A stretch of 64,000 nt of DNA from Thozetella sp. PMI_491 (Eukaryota > Ascomycota > Sordariomycetes > Chaetosphaeriales > Chaetosphaeriaceae), in contig MU270023.1 of NCBI GenBank assembly GCA_021432635.1, positions 62,001 to 126,000 on the forward strand. The letters run 5' to 3'. The translations under genes were made by a program, and so were the position numbers. Below the pieces are notes generated by a model. That model saw only the letters and a program-made list of their open reading frames with translations. It was not told the DNA's origin and did no database searches. Positions 11,086-23,040 of the stretch are shown in pieces; the first letter of the stretch is position 1; every line of letters begins with the position of its first letter.

Positions 11086-13570
11086 TTTTGGAGCGGCCTT
11101 TGCTATCCAGTGTATTGTGTTCCTAGACGATCGAAGGTTGAGTGGCTCACATCGTATAGAAACTCTAGGCTGTCTGTTCCCCCAAGGTAGGTTAGGTAGG
11201 TATATAAGAAACGGGAGGACCCGAGCAACCTCTTGTCCAATTTCAGGCTATTTTCGGCCTTTAATGGCTTGGTATATATAAGGTTAACTAATTAGAGTAT
11301 CTGCACTTTTTTCAGTCCGAAGGACTCTTATTACGACCGTCACTTTTGGTTTAATTCCTGCACTCTCATTGGTCAAATGCATCTCCACTCAACGCTAACT
11401 GGACAACAGTCCTGCCAGCTATGTGATCCTTAGTTTTGCCGCCTACGAGGCAGTCCTTGGCTCTTGGCATGTCCGGAGCAGAACCACTTGTTCTCTCATG
11501 TCCGGAACAGGGCTTTCCGCTCTGGCCAGCATGTGGGAACATGAATTCGAACTCATCACGTGGCTGCTACATGCATCCAAGTGACTACCAGACTAGTAGG
11601 ATTTCTTCACCTTCGGCATCAAGCATGAAGAATCATGGCGACCGTTGGCCAATGTCTGGCATCTGACGAACTGTTTAGAGCACCTTGGCTTGTTCCTGTA
11701 TGCTCTGCAGACAAGGCGCCCTATCCCTTCTGAGGAGCAGTCGGCCAGGGGACGAAGATCCCCCATTGCATGTTGCCAGCCGCACTGCAGCCGGCTACAG
11801 CTTCTGGCGTCTTCGCTCATTCCAGATTCGTGAGGGGATGCAGAGAGAGGTGTGAGATTACAGAGGTGCCATAACTGATGTTTATCCTTTATACACGGTA
11901 AAAGCAGAGCCGTCACTGACCGGTGGCTTTAGTTTGGGGCTGGGGCTTTATACTTACGAACAAGGTCTCCTGGGAACTGAAGTCGGTGAGATGGCCTTGC
12001 ATGGTCGGCCAACCGTTGACGGTCGACTGAATCGACGTGTTTCCCGTGGACCTTTGCGCGAATCTACTTACACATTCATCCTCCATCTACACGCGGCGGG
12101 CCGAATTCAGCAACTACTATCTCCAGTGGGAAGACGTCGTGAAGCCAAACTTGAAGAGTGTGGCAAGGTGTTGGATTGGCTGTCTTGGATTTAGTTGTGC
12201 CTCAGCTCAAGAGCGGGCTCGACCACGATAAGAGCCGAGTCCCAACGGCTCAAAGCAATTTGTCTCTTAGCGTTAAAAAGTTATCGAAGCTCTAATATCG
12301 CTTCTGAGTCCCTTCTCTACCAAGTCAATTTCTTTAATAGTCTTGTATATCTTCCTTGCGGCCGCAGGTCCATAACTGCCGGTGCACGTAACGGTGAGTA
12401 TCCTACCACTTAAAGGCAATAATACGCCTTTCCTTACTCTCGTTCTAGAATGAAATAAGTTTACATCTATTTGTTTTTAGTGTTGGTGAATTGACTAAAA
12501 CCAAATTCGGCCTTACCACCAGTAACAGGTTCATAAAATCTAATCTCCATGGGCTCCTTACTATCAGTGGTTCGGTACAATTCTTTGATTGATTCTCCTT
12601 CTATAAAGCGACGATACGCCTATCTATATACTCGTACGTGTAGCTCTTTGAGCGTTACGTTGGCATAGATATCCATAGCGCTCTGGAGGCTCGGCGTTAC
12701 AGTGCATCCTAGTCACTCCACTAAGAATGCGTAGCTAGCCGGCGAACCGTTCCCAAGTGCTGGGTAATGCTGGCGAGTGGAAAGCGAACTGTAATACCGG
12801 CATATTACGTTAATTTTACTATATAAAGGGTGAAGGATAATATAACTTCATATACTATCGATTTAAGCTGTAAAAACGGGGCCCGATAAGGCTGGTATAT
12901 CTTGAACTAGGTTAAGCCTTAATTTTTCAGTACATTGGAATACTGACGTGAAAAAAATAAGCCAACGTTCGCCGAGCTAATCACGCCCCTAAGGAGATCC
13001 TTAGACGTTAACACAACTCTCCAAATCGCAGGTGCGCCAAGCTAGCGCTGTATGATTGCCAGGATTGATCGTGATTGTCAAGACATTTCCTTTACATGCA
13101 CGCTTCATTGTGTGCTGCAGCCTCAGCCAATGTTGTCTCAACCCGGCCTATCCAGAGGTAGACACCCCTATCAGTAGTTCCCCTATGCGCAAGATTTTTT
13201 CAACCGTGTGGTGCGAAATAGAGTTCATGACAGAAGTTTACGACACATGACAGTGGCATCTTTCAGCATGACATGGCCCCTTCTTGGCAACGTCTGAGTG
13301 TTGTGTTGCTTCAAACGCCAAGCGCTACCTGGTTACGTAAAAAATGAAGGTTCACGCACAGATCTACAGCGTCGTGCTCTCACCTCCGTCTTGGCCAATC
13401 GGTTGCTCCACTGTAATTGGTCATACTTGTAACGGCACATCGCCCTTTGGAATCAGACAGGGCGCCTTTCTTTTCCATGTCACCTCCCACTCCTATCTTC
13501 TGGCGCACAATATTCTAGAGGGCGCTGGCGCCGCAGCTTTGATTCACAGCATCGCCTGGATTCTTTCATA
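11086..13570. other. intergenic, partly AT-rich, with one coding relic
   Basis: The stretch separates the GSDH-like gene from the small secreted protein gene. From about 12250 to 13000 it becomes AT-rich and includes a decayed frame at 12467-12781 described separately. No intact gene, tRNA or terminal repeat was recognised in the rest. Confidence 0.5.
12467..12781 (-). pseudogene. unrecognised coding relic in AT-rich DNA
   Basis: Read on the minus strand, one frame of 105 codons gives protein-like sequence with about two interruptions. It includes LQSAMDIYANVTLKELHVR, YRRFIEGESIKELYR and, at the end, FGFSQFTNTKNK. The even amino-acid usage over this length in AT-rich DNA is unlikely by chance. 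I do not recognise the family; it could be a host gene fragment or part of a mobile element damaged by point mutation. Nothing similar elsewhere in the window was noticed. Confidence 0.45.
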
Positions 13571-14132
13571 ATGAGGTTGCCGCTCTCTCGAGTTGCCGTG
13601 GCGTTGACGCTAGGCACGGCTGCTGAAGCTCTTCTGGCACAGGTATGCTAAAGCAACAACCATTACTCGACTAAACACTGACGCTGGATAGGGATCGCTA
13701 GCAGGCCGCGCAGCCCTCGTCGCCCGCGATGCCAGCATGGCCGGCGCTCGCATTCAGGTAATGACGGTGGCGCCTAAGGCAGCCCGCTCATTAGACCTTG
13801 AGCGCCGCGCAATCCCCGTCAGTTCCGAGGATGTTTCCCAAGCGAGCGTGACAGACGACGAGACAGCACACGAGAGTGAAGATGAGGGCCAGGGGCCGGA
13901 GGTGGCGCTGAAGCGGCGGCAAACGACTCAGATCGTCCCACTGAGTGGAAATGAACCTTGGACAATTACCGGAGATGGCGTTGCCGCCGGTGGAACGTTC
14001 ATAGAAACAGACGAGGGAACGGCTGAGGTGTCGAGATTGAGCGACGGAGGCCTGTATGTCGTTGTAGGGCAGGCGAGCGGGGCGACTGGGAGGCTCGCCG
14101 GGGCAGGCCCATATGCTATTGTAGGGCACTAG
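13571..14132 (+). CDS. small secreted protein with two Kex2-type sites
   Basis: Two exons, 13571-13642 and 13692-14132, give about 170 residues. The first exon encodes a signal peptide (MRLPLSRVAVALTLGTAAEA); the intron has a GTATGC donor and joins in phase 0. Two dibasic sites follow: LERR at about 60-63 and LKRR at about 97-100. Cleavage after the second would release a cysteine-free C-terminal peptide of 70 residues, rich in glycine and ending PYAIVGH, with two similar short runs, LYVVVGQ and PYAIVGH. Between the sites lies an acidic spacer (DDETAHESEDEGQG), as in a propeptide. I recognise no family. The design fits a Kex2-processed secreted peptide or an effector; this is inference from motifs only. 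Flanking DNA is gene-poor on both sides. Confidence 0.65.
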
Positions 14133-16836
14133 CCCCTGGATAAATCAGAAGCTGGGGACTAAACTCTCCCTCAAGCCAACGTGAGTCGGAAAGTCTCTTC
14201 GCAGATTTGCCTATTTACCACATGCGATCAGATTGCTGAAGTGTGCACCTCGGTGGGCTTGTGACTGACTGCCTACCTTAGTCCCTTGAAGCCGTCCAGA
14301 CCTATCTCTGCTCATAATTGGCACCATTCGCTCATATCGCTCTCGTAACCTTGGTAATGGCAACTAGCACAGGTCGCCCCGGCGGACGTTCAAGTAGAAG
14401 AGGATTAGATGTAACTGAACGGTACATGTAGTGCCGAGCTAGCAAGCGTGTCCCGTACAGGTACCATGGCTGTTTAAGCATTTGCTCCTCTACTACTCAG
14501 GGCCTTAGCTGGGATCTGTCCCCTAGATCATTGGAAGACATACCTGCAACTAAGAAGGTACAGATAAACATTACTCTGCTGCCAATCATTATTTTGATGT
14601 GGAAGCGCGCACAAACACCGCACTTGGCCCGCCACAGCACAACCCCGTAGGCAGATGATGGAGGAATAGCGAGCTATAGTGAATAGAGGGACAAAAGAAT
14701 CCGAAAATTTTACGATAGAAGGGTGTGTTCCAGACCCAGCCAGTTGTATTAACAAGGGCTAGGAGAACGACTCCATCACGCACTATATATAGTAGTCTAG
14801 CTATCGCCCACACCATCATAAGACTTATATAAGGACACTTATTATTAGTTGAGGGCTCTGTTGATGATCTCCTCTCAACAATAAGATCTTAGGTCAACAA
14901 GGCGCTCTCACCTGATTTAGCGTCTCCTGATGTACGCTCAAGAGGCTGTTTAGAATTTGTTAAGTGACGTTAGCAACAGACTTGTTACGCGATTGCAAAG
15001 ATGGAAGATCACTGGCGGCAGGTTATATCGCTCTCCGGTAGCCGTTTAAGGGACCGAAGGAGTGTGCGTAACCGAGGGCTTCGAGGTATCCGATGCCAAT
15101 TCTGTGGCAACTCACCCGTCACGAATGAATAGGGTAGCATCTCGGATGCGTTGATTGCACATATGCTCATCAAGACACGCTCTCGACGTTCACTAGCGAC
15201 ACGATACAAGCTAGGTTTTTGCGCTTAGGCAATGCAAATCACTGTACACCTCGTATAAGCTGCCTGTTCAGCCTCCTAACGAAGGATCGGTGAGAGAAGT
15301 CAACGTGGCGGGCCCGCTCTCTCCCCACCTTGCCCCGGATCTTCCAAGATGCCAAGCGACCGGCGCGCGCTGAGTTGGAGGGGGCCGCTTGCCTTTTAAC
15401 TTCGATAAAATGATGTCGCTTTGTTAGGTTTGCGGTAGCACATAAGGCAAGGCATGCATCCCCAATTGTCTCGTAAAATCCCTGGAATCCCCCCGTGCTA
15501 ACCACAACACACTTGGAGGATCGAGGAAGCGACTCCGACCCCTAGCGAGATCTGCACGCCTACATTGCCATTGGCCCTAGGAGGTGGGCAGTGCAAGGCT
15601 AGATAATACAAAGGATCAAGAGAGCAAGTTGACTTGAGGTTTAGGGGTCGTTGCTACTTACAACATGCCGGTTCGGGATGGCCACTGGCCGGGCATGCAT
15701 GAAGGCTCCTGGGTCGATACAGCGTCGCCAACAAATTTCCAACAGGTCAGGGGCCATAGGCCAATCCCAGAACGGCCGGGATGCAGGCGGCATTGACCAC
15801 CCAAATTACTGGGTAAGCAATTTTCAGACCTATTGCTTCTTGCCCCTTTGTTTGGCTAGCGCGTGGTCCCACAGTGCTTCTTGTCTCTAGTTCGCTTTAA
15901 TTAGATCGCCTAGCATTCTCGCTAGAATGGCTAGCGGCTCGGCCCTGTAGATTCAGACGTTTGTGTCTGTGGCCGTGGCGATCACTGCGTCAGAGAAATA
16001 CTTAGCAAAGCATGTTGATGTAACTCGAAGACACGCGAGAGAAATACTTGACGGATTCGGGCTTCCCTGGACTTGTGGTCTCACGGACTTGGGTTTCCAT
16101 CCAGAGACACTTTCTGGTCAGAAATAGTGTCGAAACTTGCCTAGAAGACCAACACCAGCGATCAAGGGCATTGGTACTCCAACCCCGAACAGTATATCTA
16201 TGTAGTATTGCCTGCTAAGATTCCCCCCGCCTCGCATTGGCCTGCCGGGTCATGGAATATTCATGGAATATAGCAAGCCTGGAGGGTCGGCCGCCGAACT
16301 AGTTGCAACTGAGGATTGTATACCCTACTAAATCTGCCCGAAGGTCACGCCATCCGGACTAGTACATGTGTCAGTTCGAGGGAGAAGTCTAGGTGCTCGT
16401 TTAGTCCTGGGCGCTATTGATTCCGCCCCACCGGCAAGGTGGGATTTTAGTGCTTTTCGGCTCACTCAGAACAGGGATGCGAACCCTATGTGAGATATAG
16501 CCCTGCATCCGGAAATCCTTTCTCCCAGACCTGGAAAACACTCCTCGCGTCTAGAGCAGGGGGCGGCCACGGCCTTCCATATTGCAGGGGCTAGAGGCGG
16601 GGCAGTGCCTGAAATGGGTTACATAGACGTGCAGGGGCGTACCACTGGGTCAATCCGCCGTTCCTGCGTAGGTGCGTTGGGGGCGACATCGTAGAATACG
16701 TAGCACCTAATTTCGAAATTGAAAGCATGCGCCGCGTCGAACAAAGGAATATAGACGCGCACCTGCGCCGTCGTTGGCCCCTTTGTGTGTCTCTGTGTCG
16801 ACTGCTCCTCATTGCATCCGCCGTCTTCCCTCCACA
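14133..16836. other. gene-poor stretch of 2.7 kb
   Basis: I found no reading frame here with family motifs or plausible splicing. A word resembling a tRNA T-arm occurs near 16473-16487 on the minus strand but no cloverleaf surrounds it. Parts (14500-14900) are AT-rich and may be decayed sequence. Confidence 0.5.
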
Positions 16837-17947
16837 ATGGGCTTGTCCATCAGCACTAGCGTCACGGAGCTTGGCTTCACCACGTCCAACCTACCAAACA
16901 TCTATCGCGATGGCGGCGGCGGTGGCGTGGTCAACGGCCTGCACCTCATGGTCTTCTCGGACGGCATCTACACCACCGGCGGCGTCCCCAAGGACGATTT
17001 CTCCAACTGGCTGAACTTTTCGTCCAACTCCATCGCCGTCTCGGCCTACCTCGGAGCTCCCGTCCAAAGCCTCACGGATTTTGGCAGCACCGCTAAGGGT
17101 CCCCGGCAGCAAATCCCGTTCTATTACAACTCGGGGGAGAGCGATTCTGCAACGGGCATCTGGCCGAACCAGAACCTGATAACCCTGTGCGATGGCGGCT
17201 GTGCTGTTTCGTTCCCCGAGGTGATCGCCCGCAATGGAAACTCTGCCGTCAGTCTCTATAACACGCCCATCAACATCCAGGTCGGCGCCTTCGGCCCCGT
17301 TGTCACCCGTCCTGTGCAGGCGCTCTTCCGCCAGGGCGAGCCGTTGTACGGCACCTACTGCTCCGTAAAGGGGATTGACGGTTATATTTACATGTACGCC
17401 AAGATCACGGGGACCACCAGCAGCAATGGTCTCAAGTTGGCGCGCGTGCCGTGGAATAGCTACGCCGACCGGTCACAATATCGCTACTGGAACGGTGTCG
17501 ACTATGTGACCACAATCCCTCCTTATGATGACGGCGGCAAGGCCAACGTCTTCAACCACAGCGAGAACTTCTTTGGCACACTTCACGGCCCAGGTTATGG
17601 CGACATCTTTTACAGTCAGCTGTACAAGGCGTATATCATGCTCTTCCAGTCGGAAAACACAGTGGGAGATAGCAACCGTGAGTACTCTGCAATGGGCACA
17701 TATTAAGGAGCCCGGGACGCTAACCTGTTGCCTTCTAGTCTACCTGACGTACAGCTCCAACTTGGAGAAGGGATGGTCTACACCGAGCGCTATCTGGCAG
17801 ATCCCGCACTTTGATGACGGCTACAGCTACTCGCTCCACGCCTACCCCGATTTCGACTCAACTTCCCGTGTGGTGCCTATCTCATGGAACCAGTACTCTC
17901 CCACGCAGTCCTACAGGGTTGGGATGGCCAATATTACTTTCTCATAA
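16837..17947 (+). CDS. DUF4185 / GH43-like five-bladed propeller protein
   Basis: Exons 16837-17677 and 17739-17947 encode about 349 residues. The order of motifs (IYRDGGGGG, LHLMVFSDG, FPEVIARNG, GTYCSVKGIDGYIYMYAKI, LARVPWNS, SQLYKAYIMLFQSEN, LYLTYSSNLEKGWS) is that of a beta-propeller of the DUF4185 or GH43-like kind, with an early arginine-aspartate pair and repeated blade-like tyrosine/tryptophan strands. The chosen ATG sits in a good context (CACAATGG) but yields no signal peptide; a hydrophobic stretch just upstream lies in another frame, so a missed upstream exon carrying a signal sequence is possible. The intron has a GTGAGT donor, a GCTAACC branch point and joins the strands of the last blades. 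Substrate and activity are unknown; a role on plant or microbial glycans is a guess from fold. Confidence 0.7.
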
Positions 17948-18196
17948 GGCAGCAGTGGCCCAAGAGTTGAATTTGCGATGGTGTAGTGTGACTCGAGATT
18001 GCAGGTTTGGGCGGTCACATCAAAGTGGACGCCAAACCCACACGGTCTTTTCTACACCCGACTAAATAATGTTTGCACATAAATATCATGACCCTGCCTC
18101 GTTAAATGCACAACAAAGACGCGAAATTACCGTTGGAAAGACTGGATAGCTATGTCTGCTGAAAACAGCCGAATAGTCCGTTGGCAACCCATTTTA

Positions 18197-18660
18197 CTTA
18201 TTAAGGCCGGACTTCTACCGAGGCTAGCCGCGATAGCTCGAGGGCCGTGGTAAGCCAGGCGTCATGTCGCGGTAAAAGACTCGACAACTTCGTAGCTAAG
18301 CTCGTTTATACGCTATGCACATGGAAACTTATTAAGGACAATATACACAAGAGGAGAATATGGCTGAAAGAAGGTACCTCGTACAAGAAATAAGATGAGT
18401 ATGCATATCAAATGTTGAAAGATGAGGATGGCAAGTGGTACCATGAGCAATTACATGAGGAGGACGAGCACTGGCACCATGGAGGCGCCTAGGACGACTA
18501 CCAATACGATGATGAAGCGCAAATCAACGAATAATAATTGATAGAAGGCCGCAGAATTTACCATATTATAACTACAGCAAGTATTCGCTTAGGGATCTCA
18601 CCAGTGTCCCGGGCCACCGATTACTTAGAGGTATTAGTTCACTACTATAACAACTTCCTA
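18197..18660 (+). pseudogene. unrecognised coding relic next to the NLR gene
   Basis: One plus-strand frame stays protein-like across about 460 bases with roughly four or five interruptions. It starts basic (CRGKRLDNFVAKLVY, HKRRIWLKEGTSYKK) and turns strikingly acidic and histidine-rich (KWYHEQLHEEDEHWHHGG). I do not know the family. Its decay, the lack of a start and its place in a gene-poor stretch suggest an old element or a dead gene. It abuts the 3' end of the NLR gene on the other strand. Confidence 0.4.
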
Positions 18661-18839
18661 TAGAGTTAAGATTGTTGGTTGAGAGGACAGGAGAAAAGAT
18701 GGTTCCACTTTGCAATATCCTATGACTAATTCCCTCGGGCAACTCTGTAGCCTTTTTTTCTTACACTTCCTTCCAACATTCCAAAAGGAGCTCCTGTGAC
18801 CAAAACAGGCTAGTGTTGTCTCTATCTCAGATTGTCTGC

Positions 18840-19700
18840 TTAATGCTGACGACACATTCAAGCAATTCGATGCTCTTATCTACCTAGCCTCTGGCAATGC
18901 AGGCCCTTGCAAGTTCGTGTTGCGAGGCGAGGCGATAGGGGTGGTTTTCAGCCAGTACCGTTTCTTCAACTCTAACCACATGTTCAAGCAATTCGATGCC
19001 CTTATCTACCTGGCCTCCGGCAATGTAGGCCCTTGCAAGTTCGTGTTGTGATACGAGGAGATCGGGGTGGTTTTTAGAAAGTATTGTTTTCCTGACTATA
19101 ACGACATATTCGAGTAACTCAATAGCCTCTTTAACTTGGCCATTAGCATGATAGGCCATTCCGAGAGTATGTTGTGATTTGAGGAGATCGGGGTGGTTTT
19201 TAGAAAGTACTGTTTTCCTGACTGTAACGATATATTCGAGTAACTTAATAGCCTCTTTAACTTGGCCATTGGTATGATAGGCCATTCCGAGAGTATGTTG
19301 TGATGCGAGGAGACCGGGGTGCTTTTCAGACAGTACTATTTTCCTGACTGCAACAACATATTCGAGTAACTCAATAGTCTCTTTAACTTGGCCATTAGTA
19401 AGATAGGCCATTCCGAGAGTATGTTGTGATGCGAGGAGACCGGGGTGCTTTTCAGACAGTACTGTTTTCCTGACTGCAACAACCTATTCGAGTAACTCAA
19501 TAGTCTCTTTAACTTGGCCATTAGTAAGATAGGCCATTCCGAGAGTATGTTGTGATGCGAGGAGACCGGGGTGCTTTTCAGACAGTACTGTTTTCCTGAC
19601 TGCAACAACATATTCGAGTAACTCAATAGCCTCCTTAACTCGGCCATTTCTTTCGTAGACTATCGCGAGCTCGTGTTGTGACATGAGTCGAGCGGAGTCT
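18840..19700 (-). repeat. tandem 126-base TPR-coding repeats
   Basis: About seven consecutive units of 126 bases within the NLR gene. The central units, between roughly 19250 and 19650, are nearly identical at the base level, while the outer ones have diverged. Such homogenised arrays are known in fungal NLR genes and change length readily by recombination. Confidence 0.85.
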
Positions 19701-22260
19701 TCTTTTGCCAAATGTGTACTTCTCCATCTATAGCACTCCTCGAGTAACTCTACCGCTTCTCTTTCCCGGCCGTCTTCGTCAAGACACACCCCAACTGAAA
19801 GACAGAGGTTGGATCTTTCTTCCGGATTGGCAGTTTCATCTTGCCGAAGTACCCGTAAAGCATGCGGCAGATATTGTCTCCATGTAGGCCTGTTCGAATA
19901 ATCTGAGGATGGAAATATCCTCGCAAGGTGTTGAATCGTATCCTCAGCTGCCTTTTCTTCAAGGCCGTGCCGCTTGGCCCATATACGACTCACCAAGTGC
20001 ACCAAAGAATGCATGTCATACATCTCGCCATCGCCTCTTTCGGTGAGAAAGGCATACCCACGCAATGTGCCAATCGCGTGTGCCACCTGTTCTTCTGACC
20101 CTAGGCTCGGCAGCATTGACCGCGGGATTGCCTTCGGTTCAACGCGTGAGATGAACGAGAGCAGCTCGGTCGCGCCGGTGTCGTTTTTGTGGATTTGATC
20201 GAAAGATACCAGCAAAGTGTTTGCCACAGCGTTGTGAGATTCTGGATAACGCGTATTGTCGCCAAATTCTCTACTTATCAGACTGGCTGCATCTTTCTCT
20301 GTGCCTTGTAACAGCCGTAAATAGCGCTTGACCGATACTTGGTCAACATTTATATAGGCCGCTGCTTGCGTGATCGCCAAAGGGAGGCATTGAAGGTTGT
20401 CTAGCAGCTCCGCTATTGTCGCATCGCCACAGACTTGTTCTTTCTGGCCCAGAGCCGCCCCGAAGATACCCTTAGCCTCTTGTAGGCTTGTCTTATATAG
20501 CTCCACCATGTCGGCTCCAGCAAATGTTGACGCAACGTACCTTGAGCGTGTCGTGAATAGGGTCAGGCCGCTCTCGCTAGTTGGAAGGTACCTTGCCATG
20601 CCGCCTATCCCTTCAGGGCCATTGGAAAATAGTATGTCTTTATCGTCTGCATTGTCGATTATAAGAAGCCAAGGCCCAGCGGCTTTCGAACTTAGGTATC
20701 GGTGGATTAGTTCCTTCGGGTCCTCGTCCTTGTCGCTCATGCGGATCTGGAGCTTCTGTGCTATTTCGGAATATGACTGCTGAAAGGACGGGATGCTTAA
20801 TGCTGACACCCAGAAGACGGAGAATTTGGGCTGACAGTCGTAGTCTCTCGCCCAGTATGCAAGCTGCAGGGCAACCTGGGTCTTGCCTATGCCACCTGGT
20901 CCGACAACGGCGACCTTTTCGCATTCTTTCCCGATGAAGAGCATGTCCTTAAGCCTGTTCAATATTATTTCTCGACCGATAAATCGTCTGTTCTTGGCGA
21001 GAGGAATATGATAGCATGGCAGGATGGGATGGTCTAGACAGCATTAGCATCTAGGGTATGTAGCCGTATAGCCTCCATACTAACCAGTAGATGGTCTGCC
21101 TTGTCCACTCAACACTGTTGTTATCTGCTTCTGGGCACTAGATGCTGATAGCAATGCTTGAAGCACGGGTTTCTTTCTGACAAGAATTTCCTTGCACATA
21201 AACTGTTTGAGCACTCCGACGATCTTGCGGTATTGCTCGTCATTCCTGTCACCGCATCTTGCCATCTGCCTGTGATCCGCATCGATGGTCTCGATTCTCT
21301 CGAATGGTCGCAGATCAAGTTTCGAGGAGAAGTCATCCACGACCTACCGTATCTGACTTAGTCACTCATGGAGAGAGTATATAAAGGGGCTGGCATCTCA
21401 CCTTGTTGTGTAGTCCTCTCATTCCTGATATTCCCCGAGCCTCCTGGAACGAATGGATTTGGATTCCAAACTCGGATACAATGGGTTGAAACTCCTCATG
21501 AATGTTGTCCAAAACCTCGCTGTTCACCTCCAGTGTGGTAATAACCTTCTTGTTCGGATCTTGTAAGGCAAGCCGGGCAAAATTAGCCGCAATTTCGCCC
21601 CATCCTGCTGAGGAGCTACCCCGATGGGGTGTACCGAGAAAGACAATTAGTTTTGTGCGTGCGCGACACTCATCGGACCTGCGTATAGCCTGTTATATAG
21701 TTAGACTTAATATTATTTTAGGACGAATAACATACATCCTTCACGATAATGCCGCCAAGGCTATGTGCCACAAATATTATGGGGTCATTGTTGTCAATCT
21801 CTCGTTCGATTTGAAGCTGGAGATCTCTGCCGTGCTGGGACACGCTGTTCTTGTTGCTGGCCTGAAAGAAGCCGTCGATTGCATCCGCATTGTACCCGTA
21901 TGTCCACACCCTTGCATCAGGCATGTCTCCTGTAAGATATTCGTCTGGCCAAAAAACCTTTTGGGGGTGTTCGTTGCTCGATACATCGGAGGTCAGTGTC
22001 GATGGTTTCGGTTTGAATAAAGCAGAGAGACGCTTTCGTTTGCTCGGTTTTGAGGTTCCCGGGCCCTTGATATGTGGCTCTATGTCGTCCTCCCACGTAA
22101 GTCTCGGATGTCCTCGCAAGCCGTGGACGAAGATGATGCTGCCTTATGTTAGTCAGGCCATCCAAGTCGGCTCGGGCTTGACATACTTTGCACTGTACCC
22201 ATCTTGACGGGTCTCCTTAGCCGGAAGTCGTGTGAAGCCGATCCGATGGACACCGGCCAT
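18884..22260 (-). CDS. NLR-type receptor: lipase-like, NB-ARC, TPR (array cut by a stop)
   Basis: A fungal NOD-like receptor of the kind linked to self/non-self recognition. Exons are 22260-22187, 22138-21736, 21689-21402, 21343-21085 and 21033-18884. Residues 26-260 form a SERAC1-like alpha/beta-hydrolase domain (IIFVHGLRGHP, the nucleophile motif AHSLGG near S151, FLGTPHRGS). A linker FIGRE leads to NB-ARC with P-loop GPGGIGKT at 386-393, Walker B-like LLIIDNADD, and LPLAITQAAA. The C terminus is a row of 42-residue TPRs (unit KEAIELLEYVVAVRKTVLSE and so on). In the third unit a tyrosine codon (TAT in sister copies) is TAG at 19486-19484, ending the protein at 857 residues; the same frame then runs on to 18884, where a glutamine codon is TAG. 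Without the first stop it would be 1057 residues. It may be a truncated but working receptor, a dead allele, or a repeat misassembly. Confidence 0.85.
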
Positions 22261-23030
22261 ACTCGTGGCTGTTGGCTAAGTTGATGAATATAATGCGTGA
22301 ATTGGCGGAAGCGGGGGAAGGAGATTGGCAAGGCTGAGTGGTGAGTGCGTTTACGAAGATATCGTCGGACCTCTGAAAACAGGGTCGATTGTCACGTGTC
22401 GCTGCCCAGACCTAGGCAGCATTTGATTGGCTTCACCTATTGAGTTGATATTTGATCACGACTTCGTTTCATGCCATTTGCCAAATCTCGAGGAAAGCCA
22501 GAGATCGGTGTGCTAGATGGAGCAGTAACCATGCACACTTCCTGCCTCCTCCATTTTGCCCAAAACATTGTGACGATCGAATTCCCACTACTGTGTAGCT
22601 TCTGTCATAGGAAAGTGAGGCATACCAGGGCCACAGAATAATTGCAATTTGGCTTTCGGAATCTATTGAAGATACACCTCTTGGAGGGAAGAAGCCGCGA
22701 AAACAAATCATCTCAGGTCTATCCTAACACAGGTCTTGATTGGGGACGAGACTCATACCGTTTCTAGTCAAGGTGAGTTTGCCTTGACAGGGAATACAGC
22801 CGGAGGTGCTTATGCACTAGTGGTTCTCTCGACCAATAGGGAGCCTAGTGCTTCGCCGCATAAGTCTGACCGACAGAGACTATCGGCCCATCTCGTGACA
22901 TCCCGCTATCAAGGGGATAGGCATAAGCATGCCCTTTCTCTGTGTATAGCCCTTCTGATTTCGCGTGCTCATGTCGCCTGCGTTTCTGCGCTCGTTCTCA
23001 GGTCATATCACCTCAAAACCTTCAATCTGC
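22261..23030. other. promoter side of the NLR gene and unresolved sequence
   Basis: This stretch holds the upstream region of the NLR gene and, further on, possible remains of exons of the ABC transporter relic. No conserved motif could be assigned before about 23041. Confidence 0.4.
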
Positions 23031-23040
23031 GATTTGTTAA

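Noticed and set aside
16473-16487. tRNA T-arm on the minus strand
   Set aside because: The stem-loop is good but no anticodon arm or matching acceptor strand lies upstream.
21502-22020. 172-codon plus-strand frame
   Set aside because: It is the antisense of the lipase-like domain of the NLR gene.
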